64,000 nt of DNA from JBBSJZ01 sp041751935 (GTDB lineage Bacteria > Planctomycetota > Planctomycetia > Pirellulales > Pirellulaceae): the NCBI GenBank assembly GCA_041751935.1, contig JBGSIA010000096.1:16775-80774 (forward strand). Reading direction: 5' to 3'. This document shows, piece after piece, positions 53,455-62,879 of this stretch. The notes under the pieces were generated by a model. The model had not been told where the DNA came from. It made no database searches and saw only the letters and a program-made list of their open reading frames with translations. The position numbers and the translations under genes are program-made. Numbering within the stretch: the stretch's first letter is position 1; each line of letters starts with the position of its first letter.

Positions 53455-54615
53455 TTACTGCAACTGTGCCGCAGCGCAATCCCCAATTTGGACGACGTCG
53501 ATTGGCTTACGGCCAGAGTGTCGTCGGATCCATTGCTTCATATCGAATCCGGCTTTCCATGCAATGTGACGTAGTCGTGGGACAATTGCCGGAGCGACGG
53601 CGCGAACTCGAAGCACTCGAAGTGGCTTGGCGCCCATTCGTTCCTTGTATGGCTCGTCGCCGCGCAACAGATCCACTCCGGACCATCCGTGATTGTATAT
53701 GTGTTGCAGGACTTGCACGTTGAGTAGGCGTCCCGGTTGCAGGGCTGCGGACTGGATGTTGTAGCCGGTGCTGTAGCAATACGTTCGATTGTTACAGCCA
53801 ACGAAGTGCAGTTCGGCCGCGATGATTTTGTCTGCTTGACGCAATGTGGGAAAGAACAACATTCCTTGTCCGCTGAAGCCAGACACAACGTCGGCAATGA
53901 AGTCACGGAACTCCGGTTCGGCGTAGGTTCCTTGCTGGCCCGCCGCGAGCCAACGTTGTTGATGCAGTTCGATTAGCTGTCGCAATGAACTGTCGATGTC
54001 GTTGCTGTCTTGGGCGACTGTGTATTGGAGCTCACTACAATTCTGGAACTTTTTGTGTAACTGGACCAATGCGCGACGGTGGGATTTGCTTAGGCTTGCA
54101 AGGTACGAATCCCAACTTGACTCGCACGGTTTGTACCACGTGCTCATGCGAGAATGTGAATGTAAAGTTGCTCCACTCTCATTGAGTCCCCTGGCCAGGG
54201 CAGTGCACGCTTCATCGGCTTCGACGATGCCGTCAAGATCGAGCAAGTCCCAACCAAATTTCGAATCCGATGCAATGTTTGCCAGGAATCGCCCGATCGC
54301 CGCGCTCACTTGCACAACATGCTCGGGCATCGCGAGTACGGAAACGTCGTCGGTACATGCGGTTCCATCGCCAATAGGACGCAGTGTTCTTCCCTGGGTC
54401 GCGTTATCGTCACGATACAACGGCAGCAATCCTTGAACCGTTCCGTCACTTGAACGCGCGATCACCAAGTAGGCGGTTAGGTTTTTTCCTAGATGGCGCC
54501 ACCAAGCTGCCAACCAGGGTGTTTGGCGAAAGGGAACGCCTCGTGAAAGAGACTTCCAAAGCGCCGGTTGTTCAAACCAGGGTTCAAGCTGCGACGTGAC
54601 TTCGATCGAATACAT
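53455..54615 (-). CDS. FemAB/BioF2-like acetyltransferase (GNAT fold)
   Basis: A 386-residue cytoplasmic protein of the CelD/FemAB-like (Acetyltransf_6) group. The N-terminal half has FRQTPWLAAWWRHLGKNLT and DLLDLDGI; the C-terminal half carries SHRRALVQLHKKF, LIELHQQRWLAAGQQG, ELHFVGCNNRTYCYSTGYN and GVDLLRGDEPYKERMG, which follow the family consensus. Relatives transfer acyl or aminoacyl groups during exopolysaccharide or cell-wall assembly. No signal peptide is seen. ATG 54615 is followed by a clean frame; the gene is monocistronic and convergent with hemL. Donor and acceptor unknown. Confidence 0.87.
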   Translation of the reverse strand: MYSIEVTSQLEPWFEQPALWKSLSRGVPFRQTPWLAAWWRHLGKNLTAYLVIARSSDGTVQGLLPLYRDDNATQGRTLRPIGDGTACTDDVSVLAMPEHVVQVSAAIGRFLANIASDSKFGWDLLDLDGIVEADEACTALARGLNESGATLHSHSRMSTWYKPCESSWDSYLASLSKSHRRALVQLHKKFQNCSELQYTVAQDSNDIDSSLRQLIELHQQRWLAAGQQGTYAEPEFRDFIADVVSGFSGQGMLFFPTLRQADKIIAAELHFVGCNNRTYCYSTGYNIQSAALQPGRLLNVQVLQHIYNHGWSGVDLLRGDEPYKERMGAKPLRVLRVRAVAPAIVPRLRHIAWKAGFDMKQWIRRHSGRKPIDVVQIGDCAAAQLQ

Positions 54616-54816
54616 CGGGGATTGTTGTGTTTGGGGTTCGGGAAGAGCCTACGACGTCAGTCAGAAAACTGTCGTCGAAGCCTACGTCGAACCGAGTCCC
54701 CGGGGCGGCCTGCGGCTGGCGATGGTCTATAATGTTGTCGCAGTCCACTTCCCCTTGGTCGCGATAACCTGCCTAATCGCTACCACCAGAATTCCTTTCA
54801 AATACGGTTGACTTTG

Positions 54817-56112
54817 ATGAGATCCCTGCTTCGCCTGCTTGTCCTGGTTTGCTGTCCGTTCTCGACCCTACTTACCGATGACGTTTTTGCCCAAGATGCG
54901 GTGGATGTATCGTTGGCTTGGCCGTCCTTTCGCGGTGCCGACGGCCATGGTTATGTTGCTGACGGAACTATCCCGTCAACCTGGACGGACAGCGATTATC
55001 GCTGGCGGCGTCGACTTGGCTCACGTGACGTCGGTTCTCCAGCCATCGCCGGAGGGAAGATATTTTTGCTCGTTTCCAAGCCAGCATCGCAAGAAATTTC
55101 ACTTGAGGCGATTGACTTGCTGACAGGAAAGCTACTGTGGTCGCACGCCTATCCCCAGCAACCGCATCACTTGCATGCGCGCAATACGCTCGCATCAAGC
55201 ACGCCTGCATGCGATTCCTCACATGTCTATGTCGCGTGGAGCGAGCCGCAGCATACGTTTCTGAAGTGCTTTACCCACGAAGGCGAAGAAGTATGGACTC
55301 GAGATTTTGGGCCTTGGACCAGTCAACATGGATTCGGCACGTCCCCTCGCGTTGTCGACGACATGTTACTGTTGTTCAACGACCAGCAGGCCGACGAGCT
55401 AAAACCCGACCAAGCTCCCGGCGAGAGTCGCATGATTGCGGTGGAGCGAACAACGGGTAAAGACATTTGGGTCACGCCGTTGCGTCCGACGCGATCGTGT
55501 TACGGCGTGCCCGCTGTTTATCAATCTCCCGATGGCAGTAAGCAAATCGTAGATGCGAATACTGGCAACGGCTTGTTTGGTCTGGATGCGAAGAGCGGAA
55601 AGCTGTTGTGGAGCCGACAGGTCTTCGATAAACGATGCGTCAGCACGCCTGTGATTGTGGGCGACTTGGCAATCGCCAGCCACGGCAGTGGCGGTGGTGG
55701 CAATCGCTTGGTCGCCGTTCGCATTCCCAAACAGCCCGGTGGTGAAGTCGAAGAAGTGTATGCGATTGATCGCTTCGCACCCTACGTCCCCACGCCGTCA
55801 CTCAAGGACGGTCGCCTGTATCTTGTGGCCGACTCTGGGATCGCGTCGAGCATTGATGCACTAACAGGCGAACTCGTATGGAGCAAACGCATCGGAGGAA
55901 ACTTTGGTGCTTCGCCGCTGATTGTCGGTGACAAGTTGCTCGTCATCAGTTTAGATGGACAAGCAACCCTACTCGGTACCGGCGACGAATTTGTCAAACT
56001 TGGCGAAGTTGATTTGGGCGGACCAGTCGGCGCCAGTCCCGTGTATGCTCAAGGCAGTTTGCTGCTGCGTGTCGATGAAGAACTTCGTTGTCTGTGCGGC
56101 GATGCAACCTAG
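54817..56112 (+). CDS. Exported PQQ-type beta-propeller protein
   Basis: A 431-residue protein; ATG 54817 (not TTG 54808) gives a signal peptide ending VFAQD (about 26). The rest comprises propeller blades with recurring PQQ-like repeats: AWPSFRGADGHGY, IDLLTGKLLWSHAY, GLDAKSGKLLWSR, IDALTGELVWSKRIGG. No cysteine heme motif or calcium/PQQ catalytic site is evident, so it may be a structural or outer-membrane-assembly (BamB-like) protein or a binding propeller rather than an active dehydrogenase. It is monocistronic, about 120 bp before the Dabb gene, with an intergenic repeat between. Confidence 0.9.
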   Translation: MRSLLRLLVLVCCPFSTLLTDDVFAQDAVDVSLAWPSFRGADGHGYVADGTIPSTWTDSDYRWRRRLGSRDVGSPAIAGGKIFLLVSKPASQEISLEAIDLLTGKLLWSHAYPQQPHHLHARNTLASSTPACDSSHVYVAWSEPQHTFLKCFTHEGEEVWTRDFGPWTSQHGFGTSPRVVDDMLLLFNDQQADELKPDQAPGESRMIAVERTTGKDIWVTPLRPTRSCYGVPAVYQSPDGSKQIVDANTGNGLFGLDAKSGKLLWSRQVFDKRCVSTPVIVGDLAIASHGSGGGGNRLVAVRIPKQPGGEVEEVYAIDRFAPYVPTPSLKDGRLYLVADSGIASSIDALTGELVWSKRIGGNFGASPLIVGDKLLVISLDGQATLLGTGDEFVKLGEVDLGGPVGASPVYAQGSLLLRVDEELRCLCGDAT

Positions 56113-56139
56113 AATCTATCTGGAAACCTAAGAAACACC

Positions 56140-56163
56140 TGCGGCTAGCGCCGTCGGCTCACA
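56140..56163. repeat. Palindromic intergenic repeat between propeller and Dabb genes
   Basis: The segment GCGGCTAGCGCCGTCGGCTC contains partial inverted symmetry (GGCTAGC/GCTAGCC-type; GCCG...CGGC). It resembles dispersed intergenic elements I associate with Rhodopirellula, but only one copy is visible here and the family claim is from memory. Confidence 0.3.
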
Positions 56164-56234
56164 GTTTTCGGATAGGTAGTTAATTTGGCTCGTAACGTTT
56201 TGCTTCACATCCTCCAAATCGAAAGATACTCTCT

Positions 56235-56654
56235 ATGATCCGTCGTTTATCTATGCTTGTCGCCTTGACCGTCCTTGTCGGAGCCATCATGTACACGACC
56301 TCGACTGCAGAAGAATCCAAAAAAAGCGACGCCTCGGGGCGTTTGCTGCGTCACGTGGTGATGTTTCAATTCAAAGCAACCAGCAGTGATGCGGATGTGC
56401 AAAAAGTCGTTAATGCTTTCGCCGAATTGCCCAAGAAAATTGATGCGATTGCGGCTCTGGAGTACGGCACCAACAATAGCCCCGAAGGTCTTAGCGACGG
56501 GCTAACACATTGCTTTCTTGTCTCCTTTAAGAGCGAAGAGGACCGCGCCGCGTACCTGCCGCATCTCGCGCACATGGCATTCGTCGATGTCCTCAAGCCA
56601 CATCTCGAAAAGGTTGTCGTGATCGACTACTGGGCCGAAACGGCAAAGCAATAA
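56235..56654 (+). CDS. Exported Dabb (stress-responsive A/B barrel) protein
   Basis: A 139-residue protein with an N-terminal hydrophobic signal or anchor (about 6-25, LSMLVALTVLVGAIMYT). The remainder is a Dabb domain: LLRHVVMFQFKATSS, LPKKIDAIAALEYGTNNSPEGL, THCFLVSFKSEEDRAAYLPH. Dabb domains dimerise into an alpha/beta barrel and appear in small enzymes and stress proteins; no active-site assignment is possible. The last 28 bases overlap the 3' end of the convergent esterase-like gene, both frames being well supported. Confidence 0.9.
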   Translation: MIRRLSMLVALTVLVGAIMYTTSTAEESKKSDASGRLLRHVVMFQFKATSSDADVQKVVNAFAELPKKIDAIAALEYGTNNSPEGLSDGLTHCFLVSFKSEEDRAAYLPHLAHMAFVDVLKPHLEKVVVIDYWAETAKQ

Positions 56655-57847
56655 ACTTCCGTTTTTCGTGCAGGCTCAAAGTCGTTGTCACAACAAACCC
56701 ACAGCGTACGACGACCGTCTGGGAGCGACTTGCCCCAGCATAGTCCTTCGGGCTTCTCGGCAGCCAAGTCGCCGCCGAGGCCAAAACGGGGATCGAGTAA
56801 GTCCAGCCACAGAACTTTCTGTAATGGACGCGCTCCACTTGGTGCGTCGGTATAGGGAAGCGAGCCAAAGGATGTCACGTCATCGGCTTGTCTAATATCG
56901 ATGAGGAACACTTGCTTGATCTTGGCGTCGGGACCGAAATCGCTGTCACGTTCAAGCACCAGAAATCGCTCTTCGTCGATCGCCAAAACTTCGCTGATGC
57001 ATGTCGACAGATTCTCTAAACGATAGACAACTTCTCGATCAAATTCGCCGTCACCACTAAGCACCAGAAAACGAACATTCAATCCCTGGCATTTGTAGCC
57101 GTTCATTCGAGCATCTTGGACCAGCGGACTTTGCAGGGCCGCGACAATTCGCTTTCCACTCGGTGTGACCGCGATTCCTTCCAAGCCACGATTTGGATAA
57201 ATACCTTCTTCATAGACGCCGCCCTTTGGCTCATGCAAACGTAGCGGTTCCGGAACGTTCATTTCGCCAATGATGTGGCCCAATGTGTCAACGGTCGCGA
57301 TATGGGGTCCATACTCATCGCAAACAATCAGCGCCCCATCGGCAAGACGTCGCATGCCTTCTGGATCCATTGCCGTCCAATCGTTCTTGTTTGGCGAACG
57401 CAAGTCCTCATCGCTGGCGGCCAGCGAGCCCACGAGCTGCTTGCCAGATGCAGAAGTGAGGCGTCTTGTCGCCGCCAACTTCAAGTTTATATGACCGGTT
57501 TGCGAATTGACGACTAAGTCCGCCTCGTGGAAGCGACAGGGATAGGTCACTTGTCCATCCCCAGCACCACGATCACCCAACAGAATAAAGCGATCGCCAC
57601 TGCCGCTATATTCGATCGCCGACAGACCGCCAAATTGATCTGCGGGCGAGCCGTCTTCCAGTTTTTCCGTGAGTCCACTGAGATCACGAGCCGTTCCTTC
57701 GACCTGTGCGACTCCAATCAGCTCGATGGTGGGCGACCCAAAATCCTCGCTGTGGGAAAAACCCATCCAACCAAAAGTGATGACCAATAAATTGATTCGC
57801 ACAAGTTGTGAAAACCGATGCTCCAATGCGGATCCAGAGCGACCCAT
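56627..57847 (-). CDS. Exported esterase-like phytase family protein
   Basis: A 406-residue protein; ATG 57847 is preferred because the residues upstream look noncoding, and it gives a signal sequence (LVRINLLVITFGWMGFSHSE). It belongs to the esterase-like activity of phytase family: FGGLSAIEYSGSGDRFILLGDRG, GTDPEGMRRL-type AMDPEGMRRLADGALIVCDEYGP, NRGLEGIAVTPSGKRIVAALQSP and FLVLERDSDFGPDAKI. These motifs form a six-bladed propeller with Ca-dependent phosphoesterase potential. The C-terminus overlaps the Dabb gene antisense by 28 bp. Substrate unknown; phytate or other organic phosphates are possible. Confidence 0.88.
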   Translation of the reverse strand: MGRSGSALEHRFSQLVRINLLVITFGWMGFSHSEDFGSPTIELIGVAQVEGTARDLSGLTEKLEDGSPADQFGGLSAIEYSGSGDRFILLGDRGAGDGQVTYPCRFHEADLVVNSQTGHINLKLAATRRLTSASGKQLVGSLAASDEDLRSPNKNDWTAMDPEGMRRLADGALIVCDEYGPHIATVDTLGHIIGEMNVPEPLRLHEPKGGVYEEGIYPNRGLEGIAVTPSGKRIVAALQSPLVQDARMNGYKCQGLNVRFLVLSGDGEFDREVVYRLENLSTCISEVLAIDEERFLVLERDSDFGPDAKIKQVFLIDIRQADDVTSFGSLPYTDAPSGARPLQKVLWLDLLDPRFGLGGDLAAEKPEGLCWGKSLPDGRRTLWVCCDNDFEPARKTEVYCFAVSAQ

Positions 57848-58005
57848 ACTTCTATTCCTTGCACCAAGAAATGTTTGCGACGAAGCGTGAGGGCCGCAAA
57901 TCGCAGCCACTACTCACAAACTTCGCGCGAGAAGTATGAGAAGAAACCGAGTTGATTCGATGATCAAATCGTTAAGATACTATGAAGTCCGGCTGGCACT
58001 GGAGG

Positions 58006-58593
58006 CTACTGGCGAATGCGGACGCTTTGGATCGTAATGGGCTCGACGGGGACGTTCTCCATCAGAACACCAGGATTTTTGGGGTCAGGAACAACGCGAG
58101 TCGCGGACTTTTCGATTTTGTCGACGACGGCTTGGCCTTCGACGACTTTTCCAAAGACGGCGTATCCAAAGCCATCTTGTGACTCGGCACGATTCAAGCT
58201 GTCATTCTTTGCGGTATTGATAAAGAACTGGCTGGTCGCACTATGAGGCGCGCTCAATCGGGCCATAGCGATCGTGTATTTCTCGTTTGCCAAGCCGTTT
58301 CCTGCTTCATTGCGAATCGGCGGTTGCGTCGGTTTCTCCACGTGGTCGACCATCATCCCTCCTCCTTGGATCATGAACCCAGGGATCACGCGGTGAAAAA
58401 TCGTTCCAACGTAATGGCCGCTACGGACGTACTGCAGAAAATTTTCGACAGTCTTGGGAGCTTGATCGGGCGAAAGTTCGAGAAGGATCGGTCCTTCGCT
58501 AGTGACAAATTCCACACGAACTGGTTCCACACCCATGACCGATGTCGTGAAACACGCGAGTGAGAAAACAACCAACCCATATTGACGCAACAT
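58006..58593 (-). CDS. Exported cyclophilin-type peptidyl-prolyl isomerase
   Basis: A 195-residue protein with a signal peptide ending SVMGVE (about 22). The cyclophilin domain includes FVTSEGPILLELSPDQAPKTV, NFLQYVRSGHYVGTIFHRVIPGFMIQGGG with the catalytic Arg, MARLSAPHSATSQFFIN and FGYAVFGKVVEGQAVVD. In this bacterial small-PpiA/B type the usual Trp is absent. It accelerates folding of exported proteins in the periplasm. The ATG at 58593 lies 107 bp from the following cytochrome gene's stop, and a perfect palindrome sits between. The gene is monocistronic, 158 bp after the esterase gene start. Confidence 0.95.
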   Translation of the reverse strand: MLRQYGLVVFSLACFTTSVMGVEPVRVEFVTSEGPILLELSPDQAPKTVENFLQYVRSGHYVGTIFHRVIPGFMIQGGGMMVDHVEKPTQPPIRNEAGNGLANEKYTIAMARLSAPHSATSQFFINTAKNDSLNRAESQDGFGYAVFGKVVEGQAVVDKIEKSATRVVPDPKNPGVLMENVPVEPITIQSVRIRQ

Positions 58594-58639
58594 TTTACGA
58601 TCTCTTCGTGAAGAACTTCAACGTCCGTGCTAGCACTAG

Positions 58640-58665
58640 CCCAGCATAGCCAAGGCTATGCTGGG
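58640..58665. terminator. Perfect 12-bp palindrome, possible terminator
   Basis: CCCAGCATAGCC (58640-58651) and GGCTATGCTGGG (58654-58665) are perfectly complementary with a 2-nt spacer. It is 35 bp after the stop of the leftward giant gene. It lacks a T-run on either strand, so intrinsic termination is uncertain; a dispersed repeat or protein-binding site is also possible. Confidence 0.5.
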
Positions 58666-58699
58666 TATTGGAAGACCAATTTTCGCCACGAGCTCGGTT

Positions 58700-61600
58700 T
58701 TACTTGGAAACGCCCGACTCGGGCAACAGCTCTCCGTAGAACGACCCTGAGTAAAGATGGAAGATGCCGGGCTTGGTTAACCCCAGTCGTACGTAGCGAG
58801 CATTGGTACCAGCGGGTAAATCGATGGACCACGTTGCTTTCGGCTTGTCGCTTTTCCATACCTCTCGCCAGGCCTCGCCGTCATCGCTGACCCACAACGC
58901 TAGTCCGTCGGCTCGATTGATGAATTCGTTGGACAAACGATTGACCAGTTCGACATGTCGAATATCAGCCGGTGCCGCCAAACGAATCGTGACGGATGTA
59001 TTCGCGGTATTGCCGTTAGGAGAATGGAACGCGAAATCAAAACCGGAGATTTTTTCTGGGCTCAAGAATTTTGCAGCTTCCGCGCAGTAGTTCGCTGGGA
59101 AATTTGCTCCGAGTTTCAATCCGGCGCCGCGTGAAACTTCAACCCACTCACCAAACTTGCGAAGTGGCGTCTTCTTGTCGGTGCTAGACTGAATCCAGCC
59201 ATCCTGCAAAAACGCCAAGAGGTCAAGGAACTCGCCCGGGGCGATCGTTTCAAGTAGCCCCTCCGGCATACTGCTTGCCTTCATCTCTTTGCGGATCTCG
59301 ATATCTTCTTTAGCGACTTTCTCGATTTTTCCATTGGCGACGCCGAGCGTAATAGCGTGGGCATCTTCCGCTAAAATGAATCCGGTAAATGCTACGCCGT
59401 CGTAAGTCAGCAGCGATACAGTCTCGTAGCCTTTGGAAATCGCTTCGTTTGGCCAGACGATTGAGCGAATGATTTCCTCTCGAGTCATTCGCGTGCCGAT
59501 GTCGGATACGTTAGGTCCAAACACTTTGCCCACTTTGCCGTGCAAGTGACATGCGGAGCAAGTGCGTTCAAAAACTTTTGCTCCGGAGTCGGTTGTGCCG
59601 CCACCGGCGCGAACCAATTCGGCCATCGCTTTTCGCTTGTCTTTTTCACTGGACTCAACGTTTGCCACGACCCGAAGCGGACCATAAATGGCGGCCCCCG
59701 GCCCGGTCGAATACAGATAGTCCTTGAGCAATTGCTGTGACTTTGGATCAATGTCGGCTAACAAGGTCGGGTCTTTCAGTGTCTCGCCCCAAACCGGTTT
59801 TAAAGCTTGCAAGGTGTGTTCGAGCACATAGTCGATCCACATATCGCGTGGTTTGTTGCCGATCGCCAATACGACCTTGACGGCCTCTGGCGTCTGTAAA
59901 AAACTTGTCGCTCGTAGCGTTTCCAATCGCACTCGCGGGTGTTCGTCAGCGATACCTCGCCACAACAGCGAGTACGGATCATCGATCCAATCGCATTGGT
60001 TTGCGACAACGTGGATCGCGGCCGCGCGAGCGTGAAAATCATCGCAATCGAGAATGCGGTTGACCAACGCCGGATCAACTCGATGAAACGATTCTTGAAG
60101 CCACAGTGCCTCGCATAATTGATTCGGGTCAGCAGTCGTTTCTATCCAACGCGTTACCGCTTTCAGTACATCATCTGCGCTGCGGTCATGCAGCTCACGG
60201 CGTGCCCGATAGCGAGTTCGCGGTTCGTACTCGGTCAACTGATCAAGCAACTCTTCAATGCTTTTTTCGGCCTGTGTCACTGGCTGTAACAAAGGTTTGT
60301 TTTCGTTGACGAGCCGATAAATACGGCCGTGTTCATGATCGCGGTTTGGGTCACGTTGCGAGTACTGCATGTGTCCAATCAACGCGTTGCACCAATCGCC
60401 GAACCACAATGCGCCGTCGGGACCGATCATCGGATCGACCGGCCGAAAGAACATGTCCGTAGAATCTAACAAGTTTTCGATTCGTTTCCCGACGAGCCCC
60501 GCGGTATCCGGCGAATCGCCAACTCGGAACCGCGGCATGCCGTGCATGTTGATCACGCATGCGTAAATGAATTGTCCCTGTACATCATCCGGAAAGTGAC
60601 GCGAAAAAAGAAAGTCATTACCGACTGCAGGACGCATTCCCTCGTTGTCAAAAATGGGTTGAACGCTGCTACGTGATTGGACCGCCGCACCACTGAGAAG
60701 GCTCGCCCAGTGTTGCTGTGCGTTCGTGCCGTCACCGATGATTCCCATTCCCCAGCGATCAAATACAAGGCACCACGGGTTGCCGTACGATGGCGTGCGG
60801 AAGTGGCGAACCTTCAGTGATTTCGGATCCCAGACATAACAGCCTGACGGACCGTGGTTGCGGAACGGTCCCCAGGGTGTTTCCAAAGTCGTCGACATAG
60901 AAACGCCCTCGAGCATGTGCAATAAGCCGCCGTGCGAATATTCCCAAGCGCCCATCGCGTGGTGCGTATCGTCTGTCGCAATACCATCGATGATTTGCGT
61001 CACTTCGTCGGCGCGATCATCACCATCGGTATCTTTCAAGAAAATAATTCGCGGCTCATCAACGACCAACACGCCACCGTCGATGAACTCGAACCCGGTT
61101 GGGCAGATCAATTTGTCGTAGAAGGTTTTGCAGGTATCCGCGAGCCCGTCTCCATCGGTATCTTCTAGGATCAGCAACCGGTCACTGGGACGCGAGGTTC
61201 CTGGCAGCCACTGCGGATAATTCACCATGCACGACACCCACAATCGACCACGAGAGTCGAAGTTAATCTGTGTCGGATTCGCTAATTCAGGAAACTCTCG
61301 CTCTGAGGCAAACAGCTTGACCTTGAAACCCTCAGGGACTTTCATCTGGCCGATCGATTCCTCGGGCGTCGGATACACGAGCGTCTTTGGTTCTCGCATT
61401 TCGCGAAACTTATCATCCCGTGAACCAAACATTGTTTCCGGAATGACGACGTCGCCCGTTACAGAATCATCAGGCTCTGGCGGTACCTGGCGACCGGCGG
61501 CAAGGTCCCAGACATAACGATCACGAACCGCCACCATTTCGCGAATCTTACGAAACTCAGTGGGAAACGTTTCGGTGTCCCACGTCCGCCGTCCGCCATA

Positions 61601-62416
61601 GACGTACCATCCATTGAGCATGCGGTAATCCTGTTGGTGTAACCAGGACTTGTCGTTGATCACCGCCTGCAATCGCTCTTGACCTGTCGTGTCGACCGTT
61701 TTAGTCGGCAATCCGAACAGAGATTCGTCAAGCAACCGAGCTACCAACTCATCACCCGCTTCGTTCGTATGAACGCCATTGATCGTGTACTGCGTTCCCG
61801 GTTGTGCCGCGAACAAACGCGAAGTTTCACTGATCAGATCGACAACTCGATAACCGTCACTCTTGCCCAGTTCGGTGATCGCGTCTGCATAGGCTCGCAA
61901 TCGTTTGTTCTCTTCATCGCCGCTAGGTTGCAGAGGGCTCCCTGTTGCTTCGAATGCAATTGGAGTCACAAGTACAAATCGAGGCTTTAGGTCATCGCGA
62001 GTGAAACGCCGAGTTTGTTCCGCAAGGTAAGCGCGGTACTTGTCAACGAAACTCGATACCGCTTCTGGTGAATCTCCTGCAAAGGATTCATTGAACCCGA
62101 AAAAACAGAGGAACAAATTCGGCGAGTAGACCTCGAGCGGATCATCAATCAGCGTGTAATTGCCAGGTCGCTGCTGATTGCCGACTTCATCCGCTGGCCA
62201 AGCGAAATTGCGGAATAACGGACGTTGCTCCGCAAAGCGAAGCTGAAATTGCGTTTCAAAATTTCCATACAAATTCATGCGTTCGGCGAGGGAATTGCCA
62301 ACCAATGCGATCCGCTGTCCCGCATCAATCGGCAACGGTTGGTCGGCGACCGAAATACGACAGTGACACAATAGCGTCAGAAAGATTGCAAATGAAGTTT
62401 CAGAAATAGTCTTCAT
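58700..62416 (-). CDS. Giant SGNH hydrolase / propeller / HEAT / cytochrome c fusion
   Basis: A 1238-residue exported protein; ATG 62416 gives a signal peptide (to about 27). The parts in order are: SGNH/GDSL-type hydrolase region (IALVGNSLAERM, FFGFNESF, ~35-250); a PQQ/NHL-like propeller of the planctomycete membrane-bound dehydrogenase type (ILEDTDGDGLADTCKTF, DGALWFGDWCNALIGHM); HEAT-like helices (~780-930); a cytochrome c domain with CSACH (Cys953, Cys956, His957) and a following TIGR02603-like heme-binding segment; and a C-terminal F5/8-like domain (LALWVSDDGEAWREVW). It probably oxidises or deacylates carbohydrate while passing electrons to heme, but this is inference. Confidence 0.9.
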   Translation of the reverse strand: MKTISETSFAIFLTLLCHCRISVADQPLPIDAGQRIALVGNSLAERMNLYGNFETQFQLRFAEQRPLFRNFAWPADEVGNQQRPGNYTLIDDPLEVYSPNLFLCFFGFNESFAGDSPEAVSSFVDKYRAYLAEQTRRFTRDDLKPRFVLVTPIAFEATGSPLQPSGDEENKRLRAYADAITELGKSDGYRVVDLISETSRLFAAQPGTQYTINGVHTNEAGDELVARLLDESLFGLPTKTVDTTGQERLQAVINDKSWLHQQDYRMLNGWYVYGGRRTWDTETFPTEFRKIREMVAVRDRYVWDLAAGRQVPPEPDDSVTGDVVIPETMFGSRDDKFREMREPKTLVYPTPEESIGQMKVPEGFKVKLFASEREFPELANPTQINFDSRGRLWVSCMVNYPQWLPGTSRPSDRLLILEDTDGDGLADTCKTFYDKLICPTGFEFIDGGVLVVDEPRIIFLKDTDGDDRADEVTQIIDGIATDDTHHAMGAWEYSHGGLLHMLEGVSMSTTLETPWGPFRNHGPSGCYVWDPKSLKVRHFRTPSYGNPWCLVFDRWGMGIIGDGTNAQQHWASLLSGAAVQSRSSVQPIFDNEGMRPAVGNDFLFSRHFPDDVQGQFIYACVINMHGMPRFRVGDSPDTAGLVGKRIENLLDSTDMFFRPVDPMIGPDGALWFGDWCNALIGHMQYSQRDPNRDHEHGRIYRLVNENKPLLQPVTQAEKSIEELLDQLTEYEPRTRYRARRELHDRSADDVLKAVTRWIETTADPNQLCEALWLQESFHRVDPALVNRILDCDDFHARAAAIHVVANQCDWIDDPYSLLWRGIADEHPRVRLETLRATSFLQTPEAVKVVLAIGNKPRDMWIDYVLEHTLQALKPVWGETLKDPTLLADIDPKSQQLLKDYLYSTGPGAAIYGPLRVVANVESSEKDKRKAMAELVRAGGGTTDSGAKVFERTCSACHLHGKVGKVFGPNVSDIGTRMTREEIIRSIVWPNEAISKGYETVSLLTYDGVAFTGFILAEDAHAITLGVANGKIEKVAKEDIEIRKEMKASSMPEGLLETIAPGEFLDLLAFLQDGWIQSSTDKKTPLRKFGEWVEVSRGAGLKLGANFPANYCAEAAKFLSPEKISGFDFAFHSPNGNTANTSVTIRLAAPADIRHVELVNRLSNEFINRADGLALWVSDDGEAWREVWKSDKPKATWSIDLPAGTNARYVRLGLTKPGIFHLYSGSFYGELLPESGVSK

Positions 62417-62564
62417 AAAAGTTGAGAATTGAGGGGCAAATAGAGCGTGAAGGTTGATGGCGCCAAGCATCTCGGCGACCGGCAGGAAGCACAGTATAGC
62501 ACGATGCTGCGAGGGATGGTGAGCCCCGCCCAGGGCAACGAACTATTCTGTGAATCTTTGCAAT

Positions 62565-62879
62565 TCAAGCTTCTAAACTAATCGCTTGCGGAGGCTCGAG
62601 ATTAGCGTTCAAAATGCTCGTCAGATCTTCGATAGCAACATTCGCAGAACCTGTATCCGTAGGTGCCTGCGCAATGATTTGTAGCGTGTTGGTCGACAGC
62701 GTTCCGCCCGCTTCAGCCTTAACGATTAACCGTTCGGAAAATCCTGCGGCTTTTGCTAACTCGGACTGAGTCAGTTGGCTTGACACTCGACGATGTTTTA
62801 GCAAAGGCCCGTTGCATCGCGATGTGAGTTTTGCACCTCGTCGATTTTCGTTCTGAAACCATTCTGGTATTTTTGTCAT
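62565..62879 (-). CDS. Small XRE-type helix-turn-helix protein
   Basis: A 104-residue protein starting at ATG 62879 (the longer in-frame extension to 63191 looks noncoding). A Cro/CI-type HTH spans about 25-75: GPLLKHRRVSSQLTQSELAKAAGFS, then RLIVKAEAGGTLSTNTLQIIAQA, matching XRE helices 2-5. After the HTH only about 30 residues remain. I recall longer planctomycete relatives in which an HTH of this pattern is followed by another domain, so this could be a truncated member; that is unverified. A DNA-binding regulator is likely; the target is unknown. Confidence 0.75.
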   Translation of the reverse strand: MTKIPEWFQNENRRGAKLTSRCNGPLLKHRRVSSQLTQSELAKAAGFSERLIVKAEAGGTLSTNTLQIIAQAPTDTGSANVAIEDLTSILNANLEPPQAISLEA

